64,000 nucleotides of DNA from Branchinecta lynchi (lineage: Eukaryota > Arthropoda > Branchiopoda > Anostraca > Branchinectidae). Location of the stretch: assembly GCA_023053575.1 (NCBI GenBank), contig JAKZAP010000010.1:21264628-21328627 (forward strand), written 5' to 3'. Position numbers and translations under genes: made by a program. Position 1 is the stretch's first letter. Every line of letters begins with the position of its first letter. The notes under the pieces are model-generated. The model had not been told where the DNA came from. It searched no databases and worked only from the letters and a program-made list of their open reading frames with translations. This document shows positions 1 through 10,218 of this stretch, piece by piece.

Positions 1-186
1 CCGAAAGTGATTGAGTTTACGAAGCTAATGCGGAGTCCCTTGAAACGGACGTGAGTCAATTTTGTATGGATTTTGTTTTTATTTTGTGATTCAGTTTACT
101 CTGTTTATCTATTCATTTATTTTTTTTATACTCCGTCTTGTTTGGCCTCGGCCAGTTGATGGGTTATAAATAAATAACAATAAAAT
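1..186 (+). mobile_element. LINE 3' end, truncated by window edge
   Basis: An open frame runs from base 1 to TGA at 52-54 (...KVIEFTKLMRSPLKRT), as at the C-terminus of non-LTR retrotransposon ORF2. It is followed by a short 3' UTR with the tail motif ATACTCCG ... GGGTTATAAATAAATAA that recurs at other LINE ends here. Confidence 0.5.
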
Positions 187-412
187 CGTGGAAAAAGGCT
201 TAGTTTTCGCAAAATGAACAAACTAATCTGCGCTCGGTTCAAATTCTGAATCACCAGTCACCGCAAAGCCCAAACCGAAGGGTCGATGACTCGGGAGTGA
301 GTTGTATGTATGCAACCGGTTTTCTATAGTTTCCCGGATAATTTGATTGGGGGGACATTCCAGACGGTAGATGTGAAGTCGAGTACCGATCACAGTTACT
401 GGAGAAACAAGA

Positions 413-1399
413 CCAAAGTTTCGATGGGATCCCAAAAATTCAATATCTGATCCAGACAACTGGGTCTTGTCTTAGCCAGATCCAGTCATCGCCAGACTCC
501 TTGAACATTTTACAATTACAATTCAGAAACAGATTAAGGCCAAATAGCTAGTCATCTGAGAAAACCAAGTTCAGATATGGATTCAGTATGTGTGTTTACC
601 CCTATTAGTCATATCTGTTTTGACGAAAACTTCCTGCCCCTTCTGCCAATTTCCTGGTTTCGGCCGAACTCCAGAACTACTTGTCCGGCGAAAAAAGAAA
701 GCTAAAAAACGAACTCAGGGTATCTTCTTTCCCCAATATTAAACATCTGATCAACTTCAAATAAAAATTTTAAGTTATAACAAATTTTCCGACTCCAGCC
801 GGATTCCGGTCAAACTAAATTTCCGGGTAAAATATGATTGTCAAACACGGATTCAGCATCTCTTCTTACCCTTAAATCGGTTATCTAATCAACTAGAAAT
901 AAAACTTAAGCATCTAACAATTTTCCGGTTTCGGCCGGATTCGGGGGGAACTACATGTCCAGGTAAAAAAAAATTTCACATAAGTGTTCAGCATGTCTTT
1001 TTGCCCTAAATCGAACATCCAATCAACTCCAAATAATTTTAATTTTAACAAACTTTCCGGTTTGGGCCCGATTCTGGGCGAACTACTTGTCCGATGACCA
1101 TCGTGTTCAGCATGTCTTCTTACCCCATAATCGACTACCCAATTAGCTGTTTCAAAATATTTTATTTGCCCCTTAATTTGAACCCCCTCCCCCACCCCTA
1201 AATGTACGGCTACAAATCCCATCTACGAACTTGACTTGTCCGACGACCCAACGAATCATCACACCAAGTTTCATCAAAATATCTCATTCCCTTCGAGAGT
1301 TATCGTGCTTACAGACGGACAGACGGACGGAAGGACAGACGGACAACTTTTGCGATGTCACAGGTATCCCTCCACTTACGTTTCGGGATCCCAAAAAGG
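413..1399 (+). mobile_element. family B element, nearly full length
   Basis: Begins ACAAGACCAAAGTTTCGATG then GGGATCCCAAAAATTC, has a hairpin-forming repeat of the start (TGGGTCTTGTCTT), then several copies of a roughly 120-130-bp internal unit (CTTTCCGGTTT..GGCCGGATTC..ACTACTTGTCCGG..CAGCATGTCTTCTTACCC). It ends with an AAGTTTCATCAAAATATCTC block, a GACGGACAGACGGA microsatellite and TTTCGGGATCCCAAAAA. No protein frame is credible. Confidence 0.75.
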
Positions 1400-1493
1400 G
1401 GTTGATTACCGACACATAGCCAATAAGTGCAAGGTAGTGTATAATCTCGTGTATGATTAGCTAGTTTACAATCGGATGCGTTTTCAATCAATC

Positions 1494-1583
1494 AATCTAT
1501 TTATTACCCGTCAAGAGAAACAATGAAGGGAGTGTAGCCCTAGTGACGGAGTACAAAAAAAAAAAAAAAAAAAAAAAAAAAAG
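1494..1583 (-). mobile_element. LINE 3' tail relic with A-run
   Basis: Read on the minus strand this is TTTGTACTCCGTCACTAGGG ... GACGGGTAATAAATAGATTG followed by (ATTG)n, the same tail grammar as the other LINE ends. It abuts a 24-base A-run at 1555-1582. Confidence 0.5.
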
Positions 1584-1757
1584 ACAACGCACATAGGAAA
1601 ACTTTCGAGTCTTAAGCATTATGTAAAGAAATCAGCAGACGTCTATTATGAATAAATACAGTTGTTGGTGAAGGAACTGGTTGGTAGCTCGGTGTATCTT
1701 CTCTCGGGGTTAAAATTGTCGAGTAATGGTAAAATTGGTAAGCAATTTGATCATAAA

Positions 1758-1910
1758 TATTCTTTGAGCCCAAGCTGACTTTGAACATTTATTCAAACAA
1801 TGTTTACAACGGATACGTCAGCTACGATTCTTGCCAAGAAGGGCCAAACTATCGCTGATGAAGAATCGTAGCTGACGTATCCGTTGTAAACATTGTTTGA
1901 ATAATTTGAT
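1758..1910. mobile_element. deleted copy of hammerhead foldback element
   Basis: Both outer arms (ACAATGTTTACAACGGATACGT and its complement) are present, but the centre is deleted, leaving part of stem II. The left end retains the full terminal sequence TTCTTTGAGCCCAAGCTGAC. The ribozyme box is lost. Confidence 0.7.
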
Positions 1911-2362
1911 CGTGTGGAGGGTGAGGCGGAGGAAAGGCAAAGATAGTACGCGCGTATTCAGTCTAGGCATTTTAAGAAGATGTTGCGTTTACTGCATAGG
2001 TTCAGTAATACATCTGTAGTATTAAAAGGTGATTTAGCTATTTTTAGGTTGAAGGTTGATAGATAGGTAAGAACAGGGGCAACCCGGGGGGGGGGGGGAG
2101 GGGAGAGGCCCCCTAAGTTTTGAGCATTCGGGCAAATTTTCGCAGAAGGCGAAAAATTCGGTCGACACAGGTCAATCCATTTCATAATTCATTGATTAAT
2201 CAGATTCACTGATTTGTTACCGAAATCGGTAATTCACCAGCGCTGGTGAACGGCTCAATGAGTTACAGTAGGGACGTTCTCTATCGCTAGTGATGCTAGT
2301 ATCGCTGCTAAGTGTGTTTCAATTTTGTCAAGTCTTGGGCGTTACTCCCTAGTGTTATTTTG

Positions 2363-2425
2363 TTGTAAGTAAGTAAGTAAGTAATTTATTTATAACCCGC
2401 CGTTTTCAGAAAGCGGAGTAAATGA
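2363..2425 (-). mobile_element. LINE 3' tail, (TTAC)n
   Basis: On the minus strand: TTTACTCCGCTTTCTGAAAA, CGGCGGGTTATAAATAAATT, then five TTAC units. The GCTTTC..GAAAAC part can form a small hairpin. Little body sequence is recognisable upstream. Confidence 0.55.
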
Positions 2426-2754
2426 AGAAATAAATAAAACACATAAACATACACAAAAAGACACTTAATTTCAATTGTGAACAGAAACTAGTCCGCTAAG
2501 AATCGCAGAACTGCAATATGGCAACCTAAAATATTAAACATATACGAGCTGCGAATTAATTGTGGGTTGATGGTGTGGATACACGATTAGGTTTCACAGC
2601 CGGATTTTCTGCATGTTTATCATAAAGTTGACAACATCCCAATATCTTTCCGTATGAAACTGATGATAGTTCCGAAAATCCTAGTAGGAATTCAGGGACG
2701 CGACGGCTTGCCCTGCTCGCAACATGAGCGGTAACAATAAAAAACAGCTGTGCT

Positions 2755-3010
2755 CAGGGGCGTCATGTATGGAGGGGGGAGGGGGGGGGGACGCCCCCCA
2801 ATGTTGTCGGCCAGTCGGTAAAAAATAACCGAGTTGGTGCGAAGCTCCACGATTTTCCATAAAAAACAGTTGATTTTTGTCTCGGAAACAGTCGTTTTTT
2901 CGCAAAAATAATAGACTTTTTTCGTCAAAAGAGTCGCCTTTTTGTCGGAAAAACAGTCGGTAAATGCCTTGCCCCCCCCCCCTCCCACATTTTGGCTATT
3001 AACGCCTCTG
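2755..3010. mobile_element. hAT-type miniature element
   Basis: The ends are CAGGGGCGT and ACGCCTCTG, the typical hAT CAGGGGCG terminus. The flanking octamers GCTGTGCT and GCTGTACC look like a diverged 8-bp target duplication. The interior contains G and C homopolymers and repeated CAGTCGG and its complement. A related copy lies at 19670-19785. Confidence 0.55.
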
Positions 3011-3759
3011 GCTGTACCAACTGGTATTTTACGTAAGCCGTACACTCTGGTAAAGCATTGCAGGTTTGCATTAGACTACGGTATTGGAAGTCTGGGAAGA
3101 ATAAATAATTTAATATACTTAATCACTTTCACTACCAACAAATATAAAAACTTTATATACTACACATTCAGGTTGGAATCCAGACCAACCTTGTGTTTCG
3201 ACCTCGGTCACGGAGGGTATAATTGTCGGTCTGGTTTGATTTGACCTGGATTCCAGTTTACGAGTTTTCGCAGAAATATCTCGGAAACGTCATAATCGAA
3301 GATCCCGACTTCAGAACTTGCTGACACCCATAATTCCGTAACAATAAAATATTTCTTTTCGTGCAAGAAAAAAAAAACTCTGGATAGCAACACCTACCAT
3401 TCTACTACTGTTGACGCGTTGATTAACTGAACTAAATGTACGTAGTAAAAAGTACAAGTACGTAGAGGTGCCGTCAGGGATTTAGAGTGAGGTGCGAGAA
3501 TACTGGTCTTGGAACAGGCGGCCTAAAGCCTTACCTATTTTCTCGAGATTGGTGAACTCGAGAAGTGAACCAAAAGTCGTACCCGGGCCAGACAGTCACT
3601 TGTACCTGGTGACCGAGTGACCGATAACAGCAGATCAATGAACAACTTCTCGCATAAGTGCTCAATCAGAAGGGCATGCTTCCTCTATATGGGGCCGAGC
3701 TAACGAGCTCGTATCCCTGCCGGCTCCCCGTGATACAAAAATATATTAGTTGCGTTTTT

Positions 3760-4415
3760 GCAGATACCATGGTATCTATTACCACGGTAACTGGATCTGC
3801 AATTAGTCCTTTTTGCAGCTATCGTGGTATCTGATATACGAGCCTCGTTTTTGTTGCATGCTGCAGGTCGACTTCTCGGATGATTCCGGGCTGATTCTTT
3901 CCACATCCGTGTTTGCACTGCAGTGCTTCCGAGGAAGACGGCAGCGCTTCTCGAGAATCACGGACTTGCTCACCGACCAAGTCCATGCTTCCCTGCAAGG
4001 TGCTACAGCGCTGCCGCTTCAACCAAGAAGAAAGTGAATCCAAAAACGCATACTGTGCAAAAGCAAAGAAGTGCTGCAGCAGCGATGCGGAAGCGCTATT
4101 GCAACAAAAACGAGGCTACGGTTGCTCTGCAAAAATGAAAATTGACGAAATTGCGCTTTTCGAAGTCATCCCAAAAGAGAAACTAATATTCAGTCTCATT
4201 ACTAACTGCCTAACTTCTTTCCAACCAATTTGATGAAAGTGAGACGACTTTTTCATATACCACGATCAGTTACCACGGTCGGACCGTGGTATCTCTATAT
4301 CAGATACCACGGTAACTGCAAAAGTGGCTTTTGACCGTGGTATCAGATACCACGATAACTGCAAATACGAATTTAGACCGTGGTATCAGATACCGTGGTA
4401 TCTGCAAAAACACAA
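3760..4415. repeat. cluster of GATACCACGGTAACTGCAAA motifs
   Basis: At least eight copies, in both orientations, of a GATACCACGGT core often followed by AACTGCAAAA flank a roughly 400-bp GC-richer block (3850-4140). That block has open frames on both strands but no recognisable protein. Cores often meet as head-to-head palindromes (ACCGTGGTATCAGATACCAC). Confidence 0.6.
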
Positions 4416-4669
4416 CCATTGTTACGAAGTGTTTTTGAAATTAAAGAACCTGAACCTCTTTATTGGTCGCGCGACACAGCCAGCTCAGACGGAGAAACGA
4501 CCGACGACGAGGGGAGATGGGTCTCATACTTTCCTACATCGCAGCTCAGAAATTTCCAATCACAAAAAATCAACGAAGAAACCAACGAAAACGGGGTTTG
4601 TGTAGTCACTCGCTAGTACCAGCGAGAACAATATTAAATATAACAATATTAAAAAAAAAATATTATTAT

Positions 4670-4990
4670 TATAAATAGATATTATTCAGAGGTATTGGTG
4701 AGCGGCTCGCTTTCTAATTTTAGGCTTTAAATTCTTCCAATTTTGGTTTTAATTTCGGTTTCTTGTTAGTTTTCTGCTTTGTTTCGTTTTTCTTGGTTGT
4801 TGGTCTTCATCCTCGCTTTGGCATTTTTCTCAAAATTTTCTGTCTGCGCTGAAGAAGGGAGGCGGTTGTCCTCCCGAAATACTCGCCGTTTATTTCAGTA
4901 TATTCGTTGGCCTTTATAAACTCCATTTTCGTTGGTTTCTTCGTTTTGTAATATGTCAAGCCAATGTGGTTTACGAAATTATCTCAGAAA
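4670..4990. repeat. dispersed repeat R1, copy 1
   Basis: Shares a long stretch with 13745-14028 and 14212-14240, including AGGCGGTTGTCCTCC, ATATTCGTTGGC and GCCA(A)TGTGGTTTACGAAATTAT. An inverted 24-bp piece lies at 4576-4600. The AAGAAGGGAGG/CCTCCCGAAAT hairpin resembles the junction hairpin of Penelope-type elements, but the hammerhead core is incomplete. Confidence 0.5.
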
Positions 4991-5721
4991 TTTCCAAGCG
5001 ACACTATGGCATGAACGCACTACATTTTCTCCTCAGTCTTGTTTTGTGGTAAAGAGGATGGTAAACAGATTGGTCAGACAAAACTTTGTATCGGCCCTTC
5101 TTGGCAAGGGTTCTTTTCAGGTGCAACTAAATTGCGTACTCTCGCCGTATCCCAGGGACTCACACAGCAGAGTCCCTGCGTCTTTGTTTACCCCAAGGAC
5201 TCGCCTACCCGCGTTCCCCATCGATAGGAAATGCTCCAATTCTCATCACACTTATCAAAAAGGCCCTGCCTTTCAGAGTTGGCGGGGAGTCGACTTGGGG
5301 AGTTGCTGGTTTCGTTGGGCTTTGAAAACAGACGTGAATGAAGGGAGATGAAAATATGTGAAAAAGAAATATAAATAATTTTTTGACAATAGTAACGAGT
5401 TTAATTGTGAGATAATACTGATTTGTAGAAAAAGGCGTCTTTTTATTTTGATTTATATATTCTTTGTAAACAACGTAATTGCAAAAGTAAATAAGCAAAA
5501 CAAAATACACAAAACCAAAAATAAAGTGGGCCGTAACACTAAGTGACAAATTGCATCGCCTGAATAAGTCTGGCAAGAACAGGGCACATCTGCAAATTTT
5601 CGAACAAAAACCATGCTTAGGCATGCCCGTCTTCTCGATGCTTTCCGGTCTAGTGTTGGGCGATATTCGATATCGAAAACGATATCTGTTCATTCATAAT
5701 TATTGTAAATAATCCAACATA

Positions 5722-5985
5722 ACCTACATTTACGTACCCGAAATTGGAGCAATATGTATTACATAATTCAGTTCTTATTTTTACGCAGTCTGAGACGATG
5801 CAAGATGCTATTTAACGACAATTATGTTGTTAAATTTTGGCGCAACGAGACGTATCCTATACCAAAACATGGTATAGAAATATCGATATCGACCTACATT
5901 AATATATCCGAAATTGGAGCAATATGTTTCTTATTTTTATGGAGTTTGAAATGATGCAAGATGCTGTTTAAAGGACACCTGAACA
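5722..5985. repeat. imperfect direct repeat, two units
   Basis: Two copies of an ACCTACATT..CCGAAATTGGAGCAATATGT..TGATGCAAGATGCT block begin at about 5722 and 5893. A TAGTGTTGGGCGATATTCGA motif, like a hAT terminus, precedes them at 5651. Confidence 0.5.
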
Positions 5986-6063
5986 ATGAAACCATACTTG
6001 AACACACCATGAAGAATGCATTTACAGACATGGCTACGAAGAGCATTCTTCTCCTGAGCGTGA

Positions 6064-6525
6064 CGTTTTCAAAATAGGGATGTTCGCTTCTGGAGGTTTG
6101 CACATGCAGACTCCAAGAAAAAAAGCGCAATTCATTCAAATCTTGTACAGCGCTGGCCGGATCGTATTGGAATTTCTTCTAGATATAAGTTTGGGCTTAA
6201 CTGGTTAAAAAATATTCCAGAAGAAGGGTTCATTGGAGACATTTGTTCATTTCTAAAATTGTTCGGTACTGAAACAAAGACAGATGTAAAATGGAGCAAA
6301 AATCATAGCTTGCAAGCGCTATTTCGTTTTTGGATCGGGTTCTCTGCAGGCAATGTTAACGGAGCAAATCCCGTGGCTAGCCATCCTCTGCCAGTAGTTT
6401 TGTTTATGTACATAGTGTGTAAATACTGTTGATGATGTTTCATAGTGTGATTTATCTTTTCTTTTTCATTTTCATACTCCGTTCCTAATTCCTTGTGAAT
6501 TTATTTTACTTACTTACTTACTTAG
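6064..6525 (+). mobile_element. LINE ORF2 C-terminal fragment with 3' tail
   Basis: An ATG-less open frame of about 122 codons runs from 6064 to TGA at 6430-6432 (for example LVQRWPDRIGISSRYKFGLN and TDVKWSKNHSLQALFRFWIG). It is followed by ATACTCCG and four TTAC units, the LINE tail grammar seen elsewhere. The protein itself is not matched to a family with certainty. Confidence 0.4.
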
Positions 6526-6559
6526 ATAGGGATGATACTTGGTACTCTTCAGTCAGGTG

Positions 6560-6910
6560 TCCTTTAACGAAAACTTTAACGAAAAGATAACAGATAACAA
6601 TGTTTGCACACCCTCTGATAAGCGTTAAGGGAATAGGTCTTTTCTACAAATGTCATCTTTTTTCTTTTTAGGGACTCCACTACCCACGGAAACAGCGAGA
6701 GTACGCCTTTAAGACGAACTCCAGTTCAGATTTTTCATTACGTCTGCAAAAACGTAAAGTTCGTATATCACAGACACAAAATTTTTGCTCACCGCTGTCG
6801 GTAAAAGATAACAGATAGCAATGTTTGCACACCCTCTGATAAGCGTTAAGGGAATAGTTTTTTTTTTATAAATGTCATCTATTTTTTCTTTTTAGGGTCA
6901 TAACAGAGAT
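6560..6910. repeat. direct repeat with GATAACAGATARCAATG start
   Basis: A roughly 90-bp block (AACAATGTTTGCACACCCTC .. AAATGTCATCTTTTTTCTTT) occurs at about 6592 and 6808. A related start (AAAGATAACACATGTTTGCA) opens the inverted-repeat segment at 42264. Confidence 0.6.
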
Positions 6911-7018
6911 TTGTATATCAAAACATAAAAATGGCCGTAACTGATTCTTCTCATGACGCTTAACCCAAGAATGCGAAAACATGTGCATCTTTTATTAAAC
7001 TTTTGAGAACTGATACCA

Positions 7019-7850
7019 CCACCAGGGGCGTAGCAAGGGCGAGGTGCACACTTTTTGAGATTCGGTAAAAAAAATTGGGCCGGAGGCCCAAAACTGCACT
7101 AAAACTCGGTTACTTTTCGATACCGGAACTTTACGGCATATTTATGGGGATTTGGTAGTTATCAAGAATCCCGAATGGGCAATCGGTACAATATACTCGG
7201 TTTAATAATAATAATAATAATTTACTAAAGCCAACAAAGGGCGGATTCGGTATAATTGCCAGGATTCGGTAGTTATCGCGAACAGAGTGAACGAATTACT
7301 GAAATTATTCGTTCATTTATTGATGCCAGAATAACTCGGTATATTTATGGAGATTAGGTAGTTGGACAGAATCCCGAATGCGCTATCGGTCCAAAAATAT
7401 TCGGTATTATATATAATTATTCGGTATTATAACTGAGATTCGGTAATTTATTCGGTATAGCTCTCAGGATTCGGTAGTTACTACGAATCCCGACTTTCGG
7501 TCAAGCTTCGATGAAATTATGCCGAATGCGAATATTATTCGGTAGTTTTTCGACGCCAGAACTATTTGGTATAATTGCAGATCCGGTAATTATACAGAAT
7601 CCCCAATAGGCTATCGGTCCAAAATTATTCGGAATAATAACTGAGACTCGGTAATGTATTCTGTATAATTGCCAGGATTCGGCACAAGGACCCCTAACTT
7701 CGGTCCGATTTCGACGACCTTTTACTGCATCCCTTAGTCCATAATTTTTCGCTATACGCTTATCCGGAATTCCGAACTTTGGTCCAATATCGACGCCAAT
7801 CCTAAAATCCGATGCCCCCCCCCCCCCCCACATGCCGCAGAGAATCGTAC
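7019..7850. repeat. TTCGGTA-rich degenerate repeat tract
   Basis: Opens with a hAT-like CAGGGGCGTAGCAAGG and contains more than a dozen irregularly spaced copies of ATTCGGTA(A/T)TTA or TCGGTATAATTGCC. GAATCCCGA phrases alternate between them. It ends at a C homopolymer (7815-7830). No credible protein frame. Confidence 0.5.
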
Positions 7851-8956
7851 TATCAGATGCAGGTTTGATCTTGTCCGAATATCAGTCAGCTTACCAGAAT
7901 TGCATAAGGGTATTTACCAAACTTTGAATTTCACAGTCGTGCTTGTACCAAAATCTTTCTGAGAGCGGAAAGAGGTCGATTTTCGAAATTTTTGCTGCGG
8001 CGCATAGCTTAAAATTTGTCGGTTTTTTTTGTTGAATTACTGAGATTCTGCTAAAATTCAAAAACCTTGAATTTTAGCAGAGAGAGCAAAATCATGCAGA
8101 ATTAATTGGATTTGTAAGCTTTGAGAAGAGGTCAAGTGAAGCATATATTCAAAAAATGTACTGGCCACAGACAAAAAACTGATCTGTGATTTCATCGGTA
8201 CTCCTTCCTTTTTGGATCCCAAAGAGACGCTCTGATATTACTAATACACTAATTATAATATTTCAAAAAATTCAGCCTGCGCCGCCTTTCGTGGTATTTT
8301 TACTTTGTGGAAGGGCGCTTCATCTGGCGTTTTAAACCAGTTTTAGGCTTAGAATTTGACAAAGACTAACAGATTCTGCAGGGAAATAGTTATATTTGAC
8401 AGAAAAAAGCGAACTTAAAAAAACCTCGCCTACGGCGCTCATTTTATGAGGCCATGGGTAGTATTCGGTAGCCTACGGTAGCTAAAAGATGCTGCCGAAC
8501 GTCGCTCCAACTGGTTTTGATGTTTCTGGAAATTCTTGGGATCTTGCAGTGTTTAGATAGAATTTACATGAGAAGTGGTTAAATTTTGCAGGAAGAAAAA
8601 ATTTGAATATAAAAATGTTTCCCCCGCGGCGCTCGATTTGATTTTGTCTTGGGCACAGTAAATATAAACTGTTTGAATCGTGCCCGACAATATACTGTCC
8701 AAGTGGGCTTCGCAAAAACCACGCCTAGTAGCTGTCTAATCATCTTTCATGCTGCCCTTTAGTGTTACTCTTTGTAACTAACCTTTTCTATTTAATAATT
8801 TAAAGCTCAAATTCTCATCTTCTAGTATTCGGTAGAATTGTTTAAAGGTCCGGTAATTTTTTTGTCTCCCCCCCCCCCTCCGCTCAACGAAAATGCACTT
8901 GCGACGCCCCCACACATGATTCACAGTCAGCTTATTTTCTATCGCAGGTCGGATTG

Positions 8957-9227
8957 CGCAGCCAAAAAAGGTGATGAAGTTAAATCAACTGCCAGGCTCC
9001 CCTCGTGCCATTTCGTACGGCGGCACAACCAAACTCGGGGCACGAGCGTCATCTGCTTGAGGAACGGATTGCCGTTACCATTTCCTTTGCCTCAGTTCGC
9101 TTTGCACTCCAAATTCAATCCTTACATCCCATACTCATTGTGTGGAATCGATACGAAGTTGGGACGCTATACGGCTGGTGACGATTCCATCAACGGCTCA
9201 TACTCATCCAACTCGTTCAGCCTATAA
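8957..9227 (+). CDS. possible terminal exon, strand uncertain
   Basis: On the plus strand a pyrimidine-rich acceptor (TTATTTTCTATCGCAG) is followed by about 90 open codons with mixed composition, ending at TAA (9225-9227). The peptide (for example NPYIPYSLCGIDTKLGRYTA) matches no family I recognise. On the minus strand the same block offers an acceptor (TTTGATTATAG, exon start about 9228) whose frame would continue the phase-2 end of the IL-17 receptor-like exon at 18689, but it reads only LNELDEYEPLMESSPAV before TAG. Either reading could be chance. The block is less repetitive than its surroundings, which is why it is listed. Confidence 0.22.
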
Positions 9228-9512
9228 TCAAACAACGGAAAATTACTAGACGGAACATTACCGCTCATCAATCAATCAAGTTTTTTTACCCAAATAGCCT
9301 ACGGCTAGAAGTGGAATGCAATATTTACGAAACACATAGACCCGAAACAAATTGGCCATATTCCTGTTCAGCGCTTCCAAGCGGAATAGTTTCTGTTAAT
9401 CCCCCCCATGCCTCACCATCATTACTTGTATCAGACATGGTAAAATAGATCCACAGGTTAGTAAGTGGAAAACCTGTCATCTGTGTCATAGGTAATGGAG
9501 GTTTTGCATATC

Positions 9513-9749
9513 GACGGCTCAGCCACCTAACCTCGTATCTCATTTACACAAAATTGTTCAGGAGACCAAAAATCTTCTTATTTTCGTAGCTTTTGTGTTC
9601 TAAAATTGTCAAAAAATAACAAATAATATCATCTTTGTTATTTTTTGACAATTTTAGAACACAAAAGTTACGAAAATAAGAAGTTGTATGGCTCTCCTGA
9701 ACAATTTTGTGTAAATAAGATACGAGGTTAGGTGGCGGAGCCGTCGATA
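9513..9749. mobile_element. inner palindrome 2
   Basis: About 100-bp arms run CGACGGCT.CGCCACCTAACC, then TTACACAAAATTGTTCAGGA, then TTTTGTGTTCTAAAATTGTC, with a loop near 9635. The two halves differ at only a few positions. Confidence 0.85.
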
Positions 9750-9997
9750 TGTTTCAGCAGCAGACAATGAAAGTGATCCACTACCCTATGGATTCGACGT
9801 TTTACTATGTGTAGAGTACACTTGTGTAGACATAGTAAAAAGTCGAATCCATAGGGTAGTGAGTCGCTTTCCCTTTCAAACATATGCAAAACCTCCGTTA
9901 CCTGGGACAAAGATGACAGGTTTTCCACTCACTAACCTGTGGATCTATTTTGCCATGTCTGATCCAAGTGCTGACGGTGAAGGATCATTTATGGTCC

Positions 9998-10218
9998 ATT
10001 TACACACTGCGTAAAATCCGAGCGTATTTTGAAATCCGAGCGTATTTTACGCACGTTTTGAGCTTGAAAAGATTTCTAGCAATACGCACGTTTTTGAATA
10101 CAAAACGGACCGATTTCTCTATTTACGTCTGTATTGCTAGAAATCTTTTCAAGCTCAAAACGTGCGTAAAATACGCTCGGATTTCAAAATACGCTCGGAT
10201 TTTACGCAGTGTGTAAAC
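9998..10218. mobile_element. inner palindrome 3
   Basis: About 90-bp arms start TTTACACACTGCGTAAAATC and contain two direct copies of AAATCCGAGCGTATTTT. The loop lies around 10095-10130. Arms are nearly identical, so insertion is relatively recent. Confidence 0.85.

Noticed and set aside
1231..1460. Open frames containing TDGQTDGRTDGQ
   Set aside because: They translate the GACGGACA microsatellite at the end of family B.
4840..4910. Possible hammerhead ribozyme in CTGAAGAAGGGAGG..CCTCCCGAAAT
   Set aside because: There is an extra A after the CUGAAGA box and the flanking bases do not pair as stem I, so the core is incomplete.
5205..5693. 162-codon minus-strand open frame
   Set aside because: AT-rich, starts inside a hAT-like terminus, hydrophobic by composition only, and has no recognisable domain.
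9950..10216. 88-codon plus-strand frame
   Set aside because: It lies entirely in the arms of inner palindrome 3 and is repetitive on both sides.
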